A DNA stretch of 64,000 bases, from positions 8,026,501 to 8,090,500 of the forward strand of contig NC_080559.1 of NCBI RefSeq assembly GCF_030253575.1. Direction: 5' to 3'. Origin of the DNA: Rhododendron vialii. Its lineage: Eukaryota > Streptophyta > Magnoliopsida > Ericales > Ericaceae. The notes under the pieces are model-generated. The model did not search any database and was not told the origin of the DNA. It worked only from the letters and a program-made list of their open reading frames with translations. The translations under genes and the position numbers were made by a program. Below are positions 46,440-58,014 of this stretch, piece by piece (the first letter of the stretch is position 1; each line of letters starts with the position of its first letter).

Positions 46440-48200
46440 ATACCCAAAGTCAACAATGCAAATCTCTATTGTGGGATGGAGCCGTTTCAAACTATACCCT
46501 TGGGGTAATTGCTCCAACCTGTATTTCCAATATCCCATACAAAATTACAATGTGGAATGGAGCGCGACAATGCAACCACAGCATTGCTGCTAGTACCTAT
46601 GGGCCACTGTGACTAACTGCATATGTGAGAAGTTGTGAACAGTGAACACCCTCAACCTCCATCCCATAATCATTTCTAAACGTCCTTATATACCGGTTAC
46701 TTTTATCACTATAACCAAAACGATTGTCTGTCAACTTTGCCATCATCACTAGGGCCGAATACCAGAGGGGGACCGTGAGGGCACGACCACACTTGACTTT
46801 GTAAAATTATATTAATTTTCTTAAATATTTCAATTATACTCGAAAATTTATTGATAGTGTTCCAGTAAAAGTACTCTAGATTTCCATTATGAAGATATTT
46901 GTCTAATCTATTTCATCTAGTACTAAATTTTCACACCATCTTTTTGTGCAAACCCATCCCTTTCTGGTAAGTATCAGATGAAATTATAAATATACTCATC
47001 AATTTGTTATTTTAGCAAAAAATGTATTAATTGAGAAATTATAAACATATGGGTTAAATTTACTAATTTGTGTGCCTCCATTAATGAAAATTTCTAAATC
47101 TGTCCTTGATCATCACCAGCACATCAGCATGACCGTGGCTTATCCCTAGTTCTCTAGCACGACTACGGGGCGTAGTGTATGTGCCAATTGTCATTTATTA
47201 GCTAGTAATAAGCACGTGGATATTGAGGTTCCACATGCCGCACTTTCTCATATTGTATTTGAAGCGTTTTTTCATATTTCTTATGACGTAATTGAAACAA
47301 GTTCTTGCTAATTGTTTGCCTAACGAGTGAAGTATAAAAAGTATAAAATTATGACATGAAATCCCCAAAAGTGAACTAATTACGAAAATACACAAATAAA
47401 TTTTTTTTTATTGTCTTTTTGTTCCTCTTACGTAGGATACGCCCTAAAGCGGACATGGACCAATCCAGGGAGCAAGTAGTTCGAATTGGGCTAGGCGTGA
47501 ATCGAATCCGGGGGACTGGGTGGAAAGATTCTCGATGGACCCTATTAAGTAAAAGGCGCAGTCAATCCTAGAATGACGCTTATAGGTTCATTCGATAATT
47601 TAACAAAAAAACTCAATAAACAACAATAATACCCACTTTCTTTAAAAAATTAATTTATGCCAAACACACCTGAATCATCGACATATAAAATTGACATTGT
47701 GATACATATTAAGGAAAGAAAGATAAATATTTTTTTTTCAAAATGAGAAAATATTTTTGAATATAAAATGCTAACTCTATATCATCTGCAATGTATACTA
47801 CCTTCCTTTACATTTAAATAAAAAATCAATCATGATTTGAAATTCGTAATTATGGAATGTTTTACCCATGCACCACACGGAAAATGTATTGATATTTATA
47901 AATACGTAGGTCTGGTCCTCAATTGGCAAATGTAGTTTGAGAGATCATGAGGAATGTATTAAGATTTTGTAACAATAAATTTGGGTATCTTTTTTTTTGG
48001 TCAAGATAAATTTAGGTATCTGTAACAGTGGTGATGTATATATCTGAATACATATGTATCATGATTTCCACTTTTACAAAATGAACATTAAATGTATCTA
48101 TTTCAATTTGTACTTAAATAAATATTTGTAATAGTTTAAGGACCAAGTAATCAGTTTTTTGATACTTTAGGGATTGAATAATAAAAGTTACAAAAACCCG
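46440..48200. other. Intergenic, ALS-C upstream
   Basis: AT-rich with short frames only; no recognised domain, RNA gene or element boundary. Confidence 0.45.
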
Positions 48201-48202
48201 GA

Positions 48203-48209
48203 TATATAG
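48203..48209 (+). promoter_or_regulatory. Possible TATA box of ALS-C
   Basis: TATATAG about 100 bases upstream of the ALS-C ATG, like the ALS-A spacing. Positional inference. Confidence 0.35.
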
Positions 48210-48257
48210 GGTGGAATAGGATTCATTTTGAACCCTCCTGTCAAGACTCTCAAGAAA

Positions 48258-48259
<2 letters not shown>

Positions 48260-48293
<34 letters not shown>
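48260..48293 (+). repeat. CT dinucleotide repeat in the ALS-C leader
   Basis: Seventeen CT units ending 13 bases before the ATG at 48307. CT-rich leaders are common in plant genes. Confidence 0.95.
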
Positions 48294-48294
<1 letters not shown>

Positions 48295-50021
48295 AAGAAT
48301 TCAGTTATGGCGTTAGACTCTATCGACAAGCTTCGAATTCCCCCTGCAATTCCCCCACTTCTCTGCCGCCCGCGCCACCCTAATAATCTCCAATACCCTC
48401 CTCTTCCAGCCCTAAGACTCTCCTCTCCCCACATTTCCAGTGTCCGCTCCTACTCCAAACCCATCACCGCCACCGCGGTGGGCCAAGCCTCCGCCGCTTC
48501 CGGAGACATACCCAGAAAGGGAAGTGACGTACTCGTCGAGGCCCTCGAGAGGGAGGGCGTCGAGGTCGTCTTCGCCTATCCCGGCGGCGAGTCAATGGAT
48601 ATCCACCAGGCTCTCAACCGCTCCCCCACCATCCGCAACGTCTTCTCCCGCCAGGAGCGGGGCGGTATCTTCGCCGCCGAGGGCTACGCACGCGCCTCCG
48701 GCCTCCCCGGGGTCTGTATTGCCACCTCGGGCTCCGCCACGGCCAACTTCGTCCCTGGCCTCGCCCATGCCATGATCGACAGCGTCCCGATCGTCGCCAT
48801 CACCGGACAAGATCCTTCTCTGGAAACCCTATTTGTTGAGGTACCTAGGTCTATCACTAAACGCATTTTCCTTGTTCAAGATGTAGGAGATATCGCTAGA
48901 GTTGTGCGAGAGGCTTTCTTTCTCGCTTCCTCGGGCCGTCCGGGCCCAATTTTGATTAATATACCGATAGATATACAGAAACAATGGGTGGTACCCAATT
49001 GGGACCAACCCATGAGGTTACCTGGGGTTAATTTTCCTAGAGAGCCTCAAGAGAGCCATTTAGAACAAATTGTTAGGCTTATATCGGAGTCGAAAAAACC
49101 TGTTCTGTATGTGGGTGATGGGTGGCGGAATCCGAGTGAGGAGTTGAGGAGGTTTGTGGAGGTTACCGGGATTCCAGTTGCGATTACTTTAATGGATGTT
49201 TGGGGGTACACGGTTTCGGACAGTATGTCTCCTGGAATGAATGGAACTGTTTGTGGCAATTATGCTGTGGATAGTAGTGATTTGTTGCTTGCTTTTGGGG
49301 TCAGCTGTGATGACCGTGTGACGGGTATGCTTGAAGCTTTTGCTAGCCGAGCCAAGATTGTTCACATTGATGTTGATCCGTTTGAGGTAGGAAAAAGTAA
49401 GCATTCACATGTGTCGGTTTGTGCAGATGTGAAATCTGCTCTCAAAGCTCTGAATAATGTCTTGGAGGGTAAAAGAGGTAAGTTTTATACGCTTGATTTT
49501 TCTGAATGGAGGATGGAATTAGAGGAGCAATATATGCAGCGCAAGGTGACCTTTCTGAGCTCTGGAGATGTTATTCACTCAGAGTACGCAATTCGTGAGG
49601 TTTTTGACATGCTGACAAAAAGGAATAGGCATAGGAACGTGACTGTAATCACTGGTTCTGGGCAGCATCGAATGTGGGCTGCTTAACAGTATGATTATGA
49701 TTGGTCAGGGCAGTGGCTTACCTCTGGTGGATTCGGAGCTGTGGATTTTGGACTGCCGGCGGCAATGGGTGCAGCTCTTGGCAGGCTTGATTCAATTGTT
49801 GTGGACCTTGAAGATGACGCCACTTTTATCGTGAACGTCGATGACTTGGCAACAATCCGGCAGGTGAATCTTGCAGTGAAAATAATTGTGTTAAATAATC
49901 AGAATTTGGGCAAATTCCCAAATATTTTGAAGTTTGCAGAAGCTTATTGGATTCCTACTCTTCGGGTGACGAAGAAGGATGATCTTAGGGCTGCAATTCA
50001 GCATATGTTGGACACCCCTGG

Positions 50022-50364
50022 TGTTGGGGATTCGAACGTCCAAACCCACAAGCAAACGCACACAATCGAAGAACAAATCAAGAACAGAAAACAATATAAA
50101 GTAAGAAAAGAACAAGACACAGAGATTACGTGGTTCCGACTTAAGCTGATTGCTTAATCGTACGTCCACGGGGTGCTGGGGTGTTTCACTATGATGAAAA
50201 TATGTCAGAGTTACAAAAAAGAGGCAGCCCTAGCTTTGCTTTTATATGTGCAAACAAGCTAATACTAGAAAACCCTAAAAAACGCTAAAACCTGCGTTGG
50301 GCGGGACCCAAAACCTTCCGGGTCATTTTTACTGCGACTCTAAAATTGTCTTCACATCTCAACA
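50022..50364 (-). repeat. 3' LTR of Copia-2
   Basis: TGTTGGGG…CTCAACA, 343 bp, identical by eye to 54380-54722, with the 5-base inverted ends TGTTG/CAACA. Confidence 0.96.
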
Positions 50365-50442
50365 ATCTCCCACTTGAAGACATGATTAGACATCCAACCA
50401 ATCATCAACTATCATTAACACCACCAGCACCCAGCCTCCCAC

Positions 50443-53400
50443 TCAAGCTTGGAGACCCACAGAAGCTGAACAAGACTTCAGCTTCTCCACAGTAACCACC
50501 TTCGTAAACATGTCTGCCGGATTATCCCTTGTGTGAATCTTCTCCAAAGTGAACTGCCCATCCTCCAATAAAGAGCGAATAAAGTGATACTTTATGTCAA
50601 TATGCTTGGTCCTCGAATGAAAAGCTGCGTTCTTTGCCAGATGTATTGCACTCTGACTATCGCTAAACAATTTGCAATTGTCCTGTTCCTTACCCAACTC
50701 TTTCATGAAGCTCCTTAGCCATACCATCTCCTTGCATGCCTCCGTGGCTGCAACATACTCCGCCTCTGTTGTGGAAATAGTCACTATTTTCTGTAGCCGC
50801 GAGACCCAATCAACTGCTGCACTCCCCAGTGTAAAAACATACCCAGTAGTGCTCTTCCTGCTGTCAATGTCCCCTGCTAAATCCGAATCCACATATCCTT
50901 GCAAACAAATATCAGAACCTCCAAAACACAAAGCCAAATCAGAAGTACCTCTCAGATACCGCAAAATCCACTTGACTGCCTCCCAATGCTCCTTGCCTGG
51001 ATTTGCCATAAACCTGCTGACAACTCCCACTGCTTGAGCAATGTCTGGCCTTGTGCTAACCATAGCATACATCAAGCTGCCTACCGCCGAGGCATATGGA
51101 ACTTTGGCCATGTAGTTCTTTTCTTCATCAGTTACTGCCCCTTTTTCCCTTGAAAGCTTGAAGTGACTTGCCAACGGTGTGCTAACGGGCTTAGCACCTT
51201 CCATGTTGAACCTTTTGAGCACCTTTTCAACATATTCCTCCTGTGACAACTTCAACTTTCGGTTCACCCTGTCCCTACTGATTCGCATCCCAAGGATTTT
51301 CTTTGCAGAACCCAAATCCTTCATTGCAAACTCCCTGGACAGCTGTGCCTTGAGATTAGCAATCTCATCCATGCTTGAACCTGCAACAAGCATATCATCT
51401 ACATACAACAAAAGTATGAGATACGATTTACCAAGCTTCTTAAAATAACAACAGTGATCCCCATGACATCTACTGAACCCCGTATTTGTCATAAAGGTAT
51501 CAAACCTTTTATACCACTGCCTAGGCGCCTGCTTCAACCCATACAGACTCCTTCGAAGCTTACATACCTGATCCTCTTTCCCATTGACAACAAAACCCTC
51601 TGGCTGATGCATATAAATATCCTCCTCCAAATCCCCATGAAGGAAAGCAGTTTTAACATCTAACTGCTCTAAGTGCAAATTCTCAACAGCCACAATATTA
51701 AGGACACATCTGATAGTACAAATCTTTACCACAGGAGAAAAGATTTCGGTGTAGTCAATACCTGGTTTCTGCTCAAAACCCTTTACTACCAACCTCGCCT
51801 TGTACCGTTTGCTCCCATCAGATTCTTCCTTAAGCCTGTATACCCATTTGTTGTGCAAAGTTCTCTTCCCCTTGGGCAACTGAACCAAGTCCCAAGTCTG
51901 GTTTGATGAGAGAGAATCCATCTCATCATCCATTGCTCGCTCCCACTCTCCCCTGGTCTCCACCTGCAATGCTTCCTTAAAACATTCTGGTTCACCACTA
52001 TCAGTTAACAACAAATAGTGTAAAGCAGGAGAATAACGCATTGGTGGTTTAACGGTACGTGTAGACCTCCTGAGTGGAGGAGTCTGTGGATCTGCCTGTG
52101 GAGTAGGTTGTATATTAATATCCTGAGACTGTAAGACATTACTGTCAGGGATCCCCTCAAACTCTACAAAGTCTGAATTTTCTTTAGCCTCATCGGGTTG
52201 ATTCTGTCTATTTCTATACAAAACAGACTCATTAAATACCACATCCATACTCCTGCGTGTTTTCCGATTTTCAAAATCATATAGCCTATACCCATAGCTA
52301 TCAGTACCATAGCCTATGAACACGCACTTTCGAGACTTAGCATCAAGTTTACCCCTATCACTCGATTCAATATGCATATAGGCCATGCAACCAAATACTC
52401 GTAAATGAGATAAATTTACCTCTTTACCTGACCAAGTCTCCTCCGGCAATCCATTGTTCAAAGGAACTGAAGGTCCCCTGTTGATCAAATACGCCGCTGT
52501 ATTTACTGCGTCAGCCCAGAATTGCTTAGGTAACCCAGCATGTAACCTCATGCTCCTTGCGCGCTCTAGGATCGTCCTATTCATGCGCTCAGCAACTCCA
52601 TTCTGCCTTGGCTTCTTTGGGATCGTTTTCAACCTTCGAATCCCATTTGCAGCACAGTAAGCCTCAAACTCACCATCACAATACTCGCCGCCATTATCAG
52701 ATTTCAGACACTTCAATTTCTTTCCTGTTTCATTCTCAACTAATGCTTTCCAATTCTTGAAAACACCAAACACATCAGATTTATGCTTGAGAAAATAAAC
52801 CCATAATTTTCTAGTAGCATCATCAATGAAAGTAACAAAATAACATGAGCCACCAAGAGAAGATACCTGAGATGGTCCCCACACGTCTGTATGAACCAAC
52901 TCCAACTTCTCTAATTTTAGAGTTTTTGCCACCTTTGTAAAGCTAACTTTCCTCTGTTTCCCGAAGATGCAATCCTCACAGAAGTCCAAGTCCAGCGACT
53001 TACAACCCGGCAATTTCCCTTTTGACAACATTACTTTCATCCCCTTTTCGCTCATGTGACCCAGCCTACGATGCCACGTAGTACAATTAACCACTGATGC
53101 TGCCACTGCGATGCTACAGTAAGTACCCGAAGATACATATAAGGTTCCTTCCTTTTTACCGCGAGCCACAACCAGTGCCCCTTTGCTCATCTTCCAAGCG
53201 TCTGATGTAAACGATGTGACCACTCCACCCTCTGACAACTGACCCACCGAAATAAGATTCCTTGTTAGACTAGGCACATGTCTAACATCCTTCAATTTCA
53301 GTACTGTCCCGTCTGTCTGAGTCATATACACATCCCCTTTCCCAATTATGTTGCAAGATTCATCATCACCCAGATAAACTTTTCCAAAGTTTCCCTGCAC

Positions 53401-54336
53401 ATAATTCTGTAGCACATCCATGCGTGAAGTAGCATGGAATGAGGCTCCCGAGTCTACAATCCAAGACTCATCGCGAGAATCCAGCGAACAAATCAAGGCT
53501 TCATTATCCGATTCCTCAGAAACATTTACAGTGTTCTTACCCCCCTGATTATTCCCGTTCTGCTGCTTTTTCGGTGGTGCCTTACAGTCTCGCTTCCAAT
53601 GCCCCAACTGACCACAGTTCCAACAACCTTCAGGTTTCACTTCTCTAGTACGAGATTTACTCCTGCCCCTGTTCTTGGAACTCCCTCTTCCCTTGCCCTT
53701 GTTGCCTCCCCTATTTGCAGACCTGCCTCTGTCCTCTATACTAAGTGCTGAACCCGAAGCAACATCCTCACCTGATGCTCTCCTCCTAGCCTCTTCTCCT
53801 AATATCAATCCAGTAACATCCTCCAATTTAATTGTTGCAGACCCGGAGGAATTACTCACTGCCACGACAAGTCCATTCCAACTTTCTGGCAAACTCGATA
53901 GTAGAACAAGAGCTCTAATCTCATCATCAAAATTAATACCCACGGATTCTAACTGATTCGTGACCGTATTAAATTCATTCAGATGTTCAGCAACAATAGA
54001 GTTTTCAGGCATCTTTAGGTTAAACAATTTTTTCATAAGATATACCTTGTTCACCGCAGAAGGTTTCTCGTACATCTTTTCTAGGGCTTTGAACAAATCT
54101 GCTGTAGTCTTTTCTTTGGCAATATTCGACGCAACCGACGGCGCGAGGCTCAATCGCACAGTCCCCAAAGCTTTGCGATCCAAAATATCCCAATCTGCTT
54201 GCTTTATGCTTTCTGGTTTTGTGCCACTGATCGGATGATATAGATCCTTCTGATACAAAATATCCTCCATCTGCATCTTCCAGAAAGCATAGTTTGTACC
54301 ATTGAACTTCTCGATCTTGTATTTTTCTTCAGCCAT
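50443..54336 (-). CDS. Copia-2 gag-pol polyprotein
   Basis: About 1297 residues from the ATG at 54336 (the frame upstream enters the LTR and has no ATG). Order: gag with zinc knuckle CWNCGQLGHWKRDC; protease WIVDSGASFH; integrase zinc region (HRRLGHM, CEDCIFGKQ) and core HTDVWGP, SDNGGEY and NGVAERMNR; reverse transcriptase DVKTAFLHG and YVDDMLVAG; RNase H DSDLAGD, STTEAEY and SDSQSAI; then TKHIDIKYHF. No stop or frameshift. It resembles Copia-1 in domain plan, but gag and LTR sequences differ, so the two are separate families of the same broad Tork/Tnt1-like lineage. Potentially able to move. Confidence 0.96.
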   Translation of the reverse strand: MAEEKYKIEKFNGTNYAFWKMQMEDILYQKDLYHPISGTKPESIKQADWDILDRKALGTVRLSLAPSVASNIAKEKTTADLFKALEKMYEKPSAVNKVYLMKKLFNLKMPENSIVAEHLNEFNTVTNQLESVGINFDDEIRALVLLSSLPESWNGLVVAVSNSSGSATIKLEDVTGLILGEEARRRASGEDVASGSALSIEDRGRSANRGGNKGKGRGSSKNRGRSKSRTREVKPEGCWNCGQLGHWKRDCKAPPKKQQNGNNQGGKNTVNVSEESDNEALICSLDSRDESWIVDSGASFHATSRMDVLQNYVQGNFGKVYLGDDESCNIIGKGDVYMTQTDGTVLKLKDVRHVPSLTRNLISVGQLSEGGVVTSFTSDAWKMSKGALVVARGKKEGTLYVSSGTYCSIAVAASVVNCTTWHRRLGHMSEKGMKVMLSKGKLPGCKSLDLDFCEDCIFGKQRKVSFTKVAKTLKLEKLELVHTDVWGPSQVSSLGGSCYFVTFIDDATRKLWVYFLKHKSDVFGVFKNWKALVENETGKKLKCLKSDNGGEYCDGEFEAYCAANGIRRLKTIPKKPRQNGVAERMNRTILERARSMRLHAGLPKQFWADAVNTAAYLINRGPSVPLNNGLPEETWSGKEVNLSHLRVFGCMAYMHIESSDRGKLDAKSRKCVFIGYGTDSYGYRLYDFENRKTRRSMDVVFNESVLYRNRQNQPDEAKENSDFVEFEGIPDSNVLQSQDINIQPTPQADPQTPPLRRSTRTVKPPMRYSPALHYLLLTDSGEPECFKEALQVETRGEWERAMDDEMDSLSSNQTWDLVQLPKGKRTLHNKWVYRLKEESDGSKRYKARLVVKGFEQKPGIDYTEIFSPVVKICTIRCVLNIVAVENLHLEQLDVKTAFLHGDLEEDIYMHQPEGFVVNGKEDQVCKLRRSLYGLKQAPRQWYKRFDTFMTNTGFSRCHGDHCCYFKKLGKSYLILLLYVDDMLVAGSSMDEIANLKAQLSREFAMKDLGSAKKILGMRISRDRVNRKLKLSQEEYVEKVLKRFNMEGAKPVSTPLASHFKLSREKGAVTDEEKNYMAKVPYASAVGSLMYAMVSTRPDIAQAVGVVSRFMANPGKEHWEAVKWILRYLRGTSDLALCFGGSDICLQGYVDSDLAGDIDSRKSTTGYVFTLGSAAVDWVSRLQKIVTISTTEAEYVAATEACKEMVWLRSFMKELGKEQDNCKLFSDSQSAIHLAKNAAFHSRTKHIDIKYHFIRSLLEDGQFTLEKIHTRDNPADMFTKVVTVEKLKSCSASVGLQA

Positions 54337-54360
54337 TGTGTAAACCCTTGACCTCCTAAC

Positions 54361-54377
54361 CCGGAGCTCTGATACCA
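54361..54377 (-). other. Primer binding site of Copia-2
   Basis: Minus-strand TGGTATCAGAGCTCCGG, complementary to initiator Met-tRNA, two bases inside the 5' LTR. Confidence 0.9.
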
Positions 54378-54379
54378 GT

Positions 54380-54722
54380 TGTTGGGGATTCGAACGTCCA
54401 AACCCACAAGCAAACGCACACAATCGAAGAACAAATCAAGAACAGAAAACAATATAAAGTAAGAAAAGAACAAGACACAGAGATTACGTGGTTCCGACTT
54501 AAGCTGATTGCTTAATCGTACGTCCACGGGGTGCTGGGGTGTTTCACTATGATGAAAATATGTCAGAGTTACAAAAAAGAGGCAGCCCTAGCTTTGCTTT
54601 TATATGTGCAAACAAGCTAATACTAGAAAACCCTAAAAAACGCTAAAACCTGCGTTGGGCGGGACCCAAAACCTTCCGGGTCATTTTTACTGCGACTCTA
54701 AAATTGTCTTCACATCTCAACA
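54380..54722 (-). repeat. 5' LTR of Copia-2
   Basis: 343-bp partner of 50022-50364; expected to hold the element promoter. Confidence 0.96.
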
Positions 54723-54800
54723 CCTGGCCCTTTCTTGTTGGACGTTATCGCACCAGCACTAGAAGAAGAAATGGTCTCGCTGCACCGAGCAATTCTATGA

Positions 54801-55780
54801 GAGAGTATTTGAGCTCGCCCATACCCCAATGATTGGGGACTAGATAGGTTCTGTTATGTTGTTGTATTTGAACTCGCTTGCCTTTCATGTCCTTGATAGT
54901 TGATACATTAGCTGCAGTTTATTGGGTTCAGCATTTCCTTTTTGTATCGCCGTGGCCCGTTTACTGTCTTTTTACTGTTCCACTGTTTTTTACTATCCAT
55001 GGTTTTTGGTTTCATAATGTGGACTTGATTAGGATTTCTAAACTGCTCCTATAATTCTGATGGAGAAGTTGTGATGCCATGTCTTTGAGAAGTTGTCCAT
55101 TGCAATCATGAGGTTTGTGGAGGAGTATTATGGTAGAATTGGCATGGCAGTAACTTGGGAGTGATAGGCGTAGGGGTTTAATTGCAATTGTAGTTTGTAT
55201 TCAGGGTCTCATGTGTAATTCGGTAGGGGTGTTTGCTAAGTCGGTGTGTCTGTTTTCGGTTAGGAGCTTATAAGGGAAATAACGTAGAGGAAATGGGTGT
55301 GGAGTTTGTTGCTACCTTCTCTTTTCTCTCTTCCTCCTCTCTTCTCCTGTAATCCTTTTTCTCTATTCTGCTGCAACCATTCCTGTACAATAAATAAAAG
55401 TCCAATTCTTGATTGCATTTTGTAAGTAAAACCTATCATTAGAATAAGAACAAGAATTCGGAAGACTGCAACACCTTTGCACGATCCCATCTCTTCATAT
55501 GAGATATCTCCACAAACAAAAGAACAGCAGTAGCGGCAGAAAAGTAATTCTGTGCTTGATGCTATGTTTAAACGTCTAGGAACTTGACAGAATAGCACCC
55601 TATACCAGTCCCAAACCAAAAGCAAGAGAAGAAAAAGGATAATTGCATTTGTTAACATCTTGAAATGTTCAGAAACTTAACAGCTTAGTACGCTATAAAC
55701 GTCCATTAACAACGTCTGCAAGCTCATGTGACCTGTTTCTGGGGGAGAAATTCTTTGGGTGCAAATAGCGTATGGCAAAC
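54801..55780. other. ALS-C downstream region, no gene seen
   Basis: Probable old 3' flank of ALS-C. Short frames without domains. Confidence 0.45.
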
Positions 55781-55789
55781 ATGGAACGT

Positions 55790-55945
55790 GTCGCGCACAT
55801 CCCGACCGTCCAACAATGGAACCGTCGGTCTGAATTGAAACACACTTTTTCCTTTTCATTTCTTTTTTTAAATCCATTCGATACTTTCAATCCGGACCGT
55901 TGATTGCATTTTTGAACGGTCCGGATGTGCGCGTCGGGTACCACG
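55790..55945. mobile_element. Palindromic MITE-like unit
   Basis: 'tcgcgcacatcccgaccgtcc' at the left mirrors 'ggtccggatgtgcgcg' at the right around an AT-rich centre, forming an imperfect fold-back of about 150 bases. No clear target duplication. Confidence 0.45.
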
Positions 55946-57004
55946 TGGTTGAACCGAGAATTGCCCTTGCTGTTACTAGAGCATGCAGATAATGTAAGTG
56001 GCATTATTGTAGTTGTGCGACAATACTGTTGACCATGGTTAAACAGGAAGGGGTTTGGATTCAGTGATGTCAGATGAAGTGAATGGTGAAATTGGATGAA
56101 GTGGATGGTGAATTTGGATGAGGTGTTCAAAGAACATTGGTTGAAACAACTAGAAGTTGTTCAACTTACTGGAAACGCCCCCATAATAAAATAATTAAAA
56201 TTGAAAGGGTATGTGCAAATATGTAACAATGAATTAAAATTAAAAGGGTATGTGTAAATATGTAACGATGAGTATGACGGAAGTGGCTATAAATACAAAT
56301 CCAGTTACGGAGTCATAAAAATTACTCTATCACAGACCGAGATCCCAATGGAAAGGGACATTCTATCATAGATCATTCGCATGTGCACATCACATCAGAG
56401 TTTAACAGGTTAATCTAAACGGGAGAGTAACAAAAGGGTCCAAGTGATACTAAAATGATACTATTAAGGAGGTAAAGTTTTTTAGTTGAAGAGGTAAAAT
56501 GAAAAAGTGTGATAGTTTATTGAGTTAATCAATAATTTGTTGTCAATGAGCTCTTAGCTCAGTTGGTATAACCTCGCCTTCCTTAGTGGAGTCATGGGTT
56601 TAAGTCTCGTGAGGGGCGGTTGGTTGAGGTTCAGGGTTATGGACAACCTCTTAACTCCATGTGGACAACTTCCTGTTGATGCATGCATGCAATATTGGCA
56701 AAAAAAATCTACTCTAATTTATCTTAAATGCACGGTAACTCGAAGTTGTCAATCCCTACCATCACTAGCCTATTTTGGCTTATTGGCCCACCAAGATGGA
56801 CCTGTAATTCATTATCACTCATATATACAAGATTGTTCGGATCGATATACTTGGGTACAAGCATCTCATCATTTGAATCTAAGCTCTTATTCAGTTAATT
56901 GATAGGACCATGGTTAGGAACTTCTTGACCAATTTATAGCCACATTGGGTGAGTGCCTACTACTTTTTTTCAAGCTAAGCCAGATTTAAAAAGAGTTTTT
57001 TTTT
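55946..57004. other. Intergenic; tRNA-like pol III boxes near 56550
   Basis: 56550-56615 has a good A-box match (TAGCTCAGTTGG) and a weak B-box match (GGTTTAAGTCT), possibly a SINE head or decayed tRNA. The following 100-codon frame (56594-56902) is not recognised. Confidence 0.35.
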
Positions 57005-57225
57005 TTTTACTTTCACCCAAGTATTTTGATAAATAACTATTTTTTAGTGTAAAAAGGACATTTTTGGGCTAACAAATGATTATTTCTCAAAATACTTGGA
57101 TAAAAGTGCCAAAATTATACTTTTTCGATTCCTCTCGTCAAGACGAATCAATAACCCAAAAAAATTTGACGCAAAACTAAAAAATACGAAAAAAATTCAA
57201 ATCAGGACAAAATTTTCAAATTTAA
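57005..57225. repeat. Dispersed repeat, copy 2
   Basis: Inverted pair 'aagtattttgataaataa' / 'ttatttctcaaaatactt' followed by 'cgattcctctcgtcaagacgaatcaataa'; same layout and similar sequence as 11775-11990. Confidence 0.55.
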
Positions 57226-58010
57226 GTCTAAAAGAATGCAGATGAGAATTTAATTGTCGAGAACCAAGAACTTATTAATTCAATAACTTAAATAATTTTG
57301 ACTCACTATATGGATTAGACGTTCAATTAAATCAGGAAATCTATAAGAGTTGACAACCTTCTTTACCACGGAGGAGGAAGGAATAAGGTTTTCTCAATTT
57401 GGATATTTGATGGCTGGTTGGATATTTTTATCATGAACCATATTCCTATTCATATTCTAGACTTGTTTGAAAATTGAAATGTAAGTCACGGAGGTTCACT
57501 TTGGATTCCATGATATTTGGCTAATATTGGATGGTGGGAATCTTAAAGAGAAATACAATTGTGATGCCATATTTTCATGGTTATGACGCTTAGAAGAGAT
57601 AATAATAGGGATGTGATACCATATTTCCATGAGTACAACGTTTGAAAGAGACAAAAATAGAAATGTGAAAATCTGTTCCATTCTTTATTGAATGGCAATA
57701 TTAAATTCCTGGCTCAGTCATTTTAAAAAATAAAACGTTCACTTTGATAAAAAAATTTGTTTCTTGTATATGATAAGATTTTTTGATCCGATTTCTTGTA
57801 TATGACAAGATTAATGAATTAACTTAAACACGAGAATGAATCAGGTAATACATTTTTAGGAATTTAATTTTCAGTAATCATATTTTTATTCCTTGTAAAG
57901 ATTCCGGTCTTCCAAAGCAGATCGGGGTGGAAAGTAAACCCATGCCCTTGTGCCGCGCACGTGTGTCTCAAGTCTCTACGCCTTGTCAGCGGCACCACGC
58001 ATCTCTACTG
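57226..58010. other. Intergenic, no gene seen
   Basis: AT-rich. 57510-57680 contains a diverged internal duplication ('tgtgatgccatattttcatgg' and 'tgtgataccatatttccatga'). Confidence 0.45.
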
Positions 58011-58014
58011 GATT

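Larger units (their letters stand above)
50022..54722 (-). mobile_element. Intact-looking Copia retrotransposon (Copia-2), 4701 bp
   Basis: Two 343-bp LTRs that appear identical by eye, CCTGG target duplications at 50017-50021 and 54723-54727, an initiator-Met-tRNA primer site (54361-54377) and a purine tract (minus-strand CAAGTGGGAGAT, 50365-50376). One uninterrupted polyprotein. Inserted in ALS-C in opposite orientation. Identical LTRs imply a very young insertion. Confidence 0.97.
48307..54800 (+). pseudogene. ALS: Acetolactate synthase pseudogene (ALS-C), interrupted by Copia-2
   Basis: ALS homology runs from the ATG at 48307 to 50021 and, beyond Copia-2, from 54728 to a stop at 54798-54800. 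The transit-like leader is short. The frame is open for 459 codons, then has a TAA at 49684-49686 where the family has Gln (after GQHRMWAA), and is open again to the Copia insertion. Lesions besides the stop: YPGGAS reads YPGGES, RHEQGG reads RQERGG, most of VPRRMIGTDAFQ is lost, three residues are missing before GMNG (as in ALS-B), the ThDP motif DGDGS reads EDDAT, the Mg2+-ligand His in NNQHLG is Asn, and the mobile loop with the herbicide-site Trp is deleted. The C-terminus after Copia-2 no longer encodes IPSGG. It cannot be an active ALS. Confidence 0.93.

Noticed and set aside
56547..56620. Possible tRNA gene
   Set aside because: A-box match is good, but acceptor and anticodon stems do not pair and the B box is poor.
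56594..56902. 102-codon frame after the pol III-like boxes
   Set aside because: No recognised domain and no gene context; kept only as a note.
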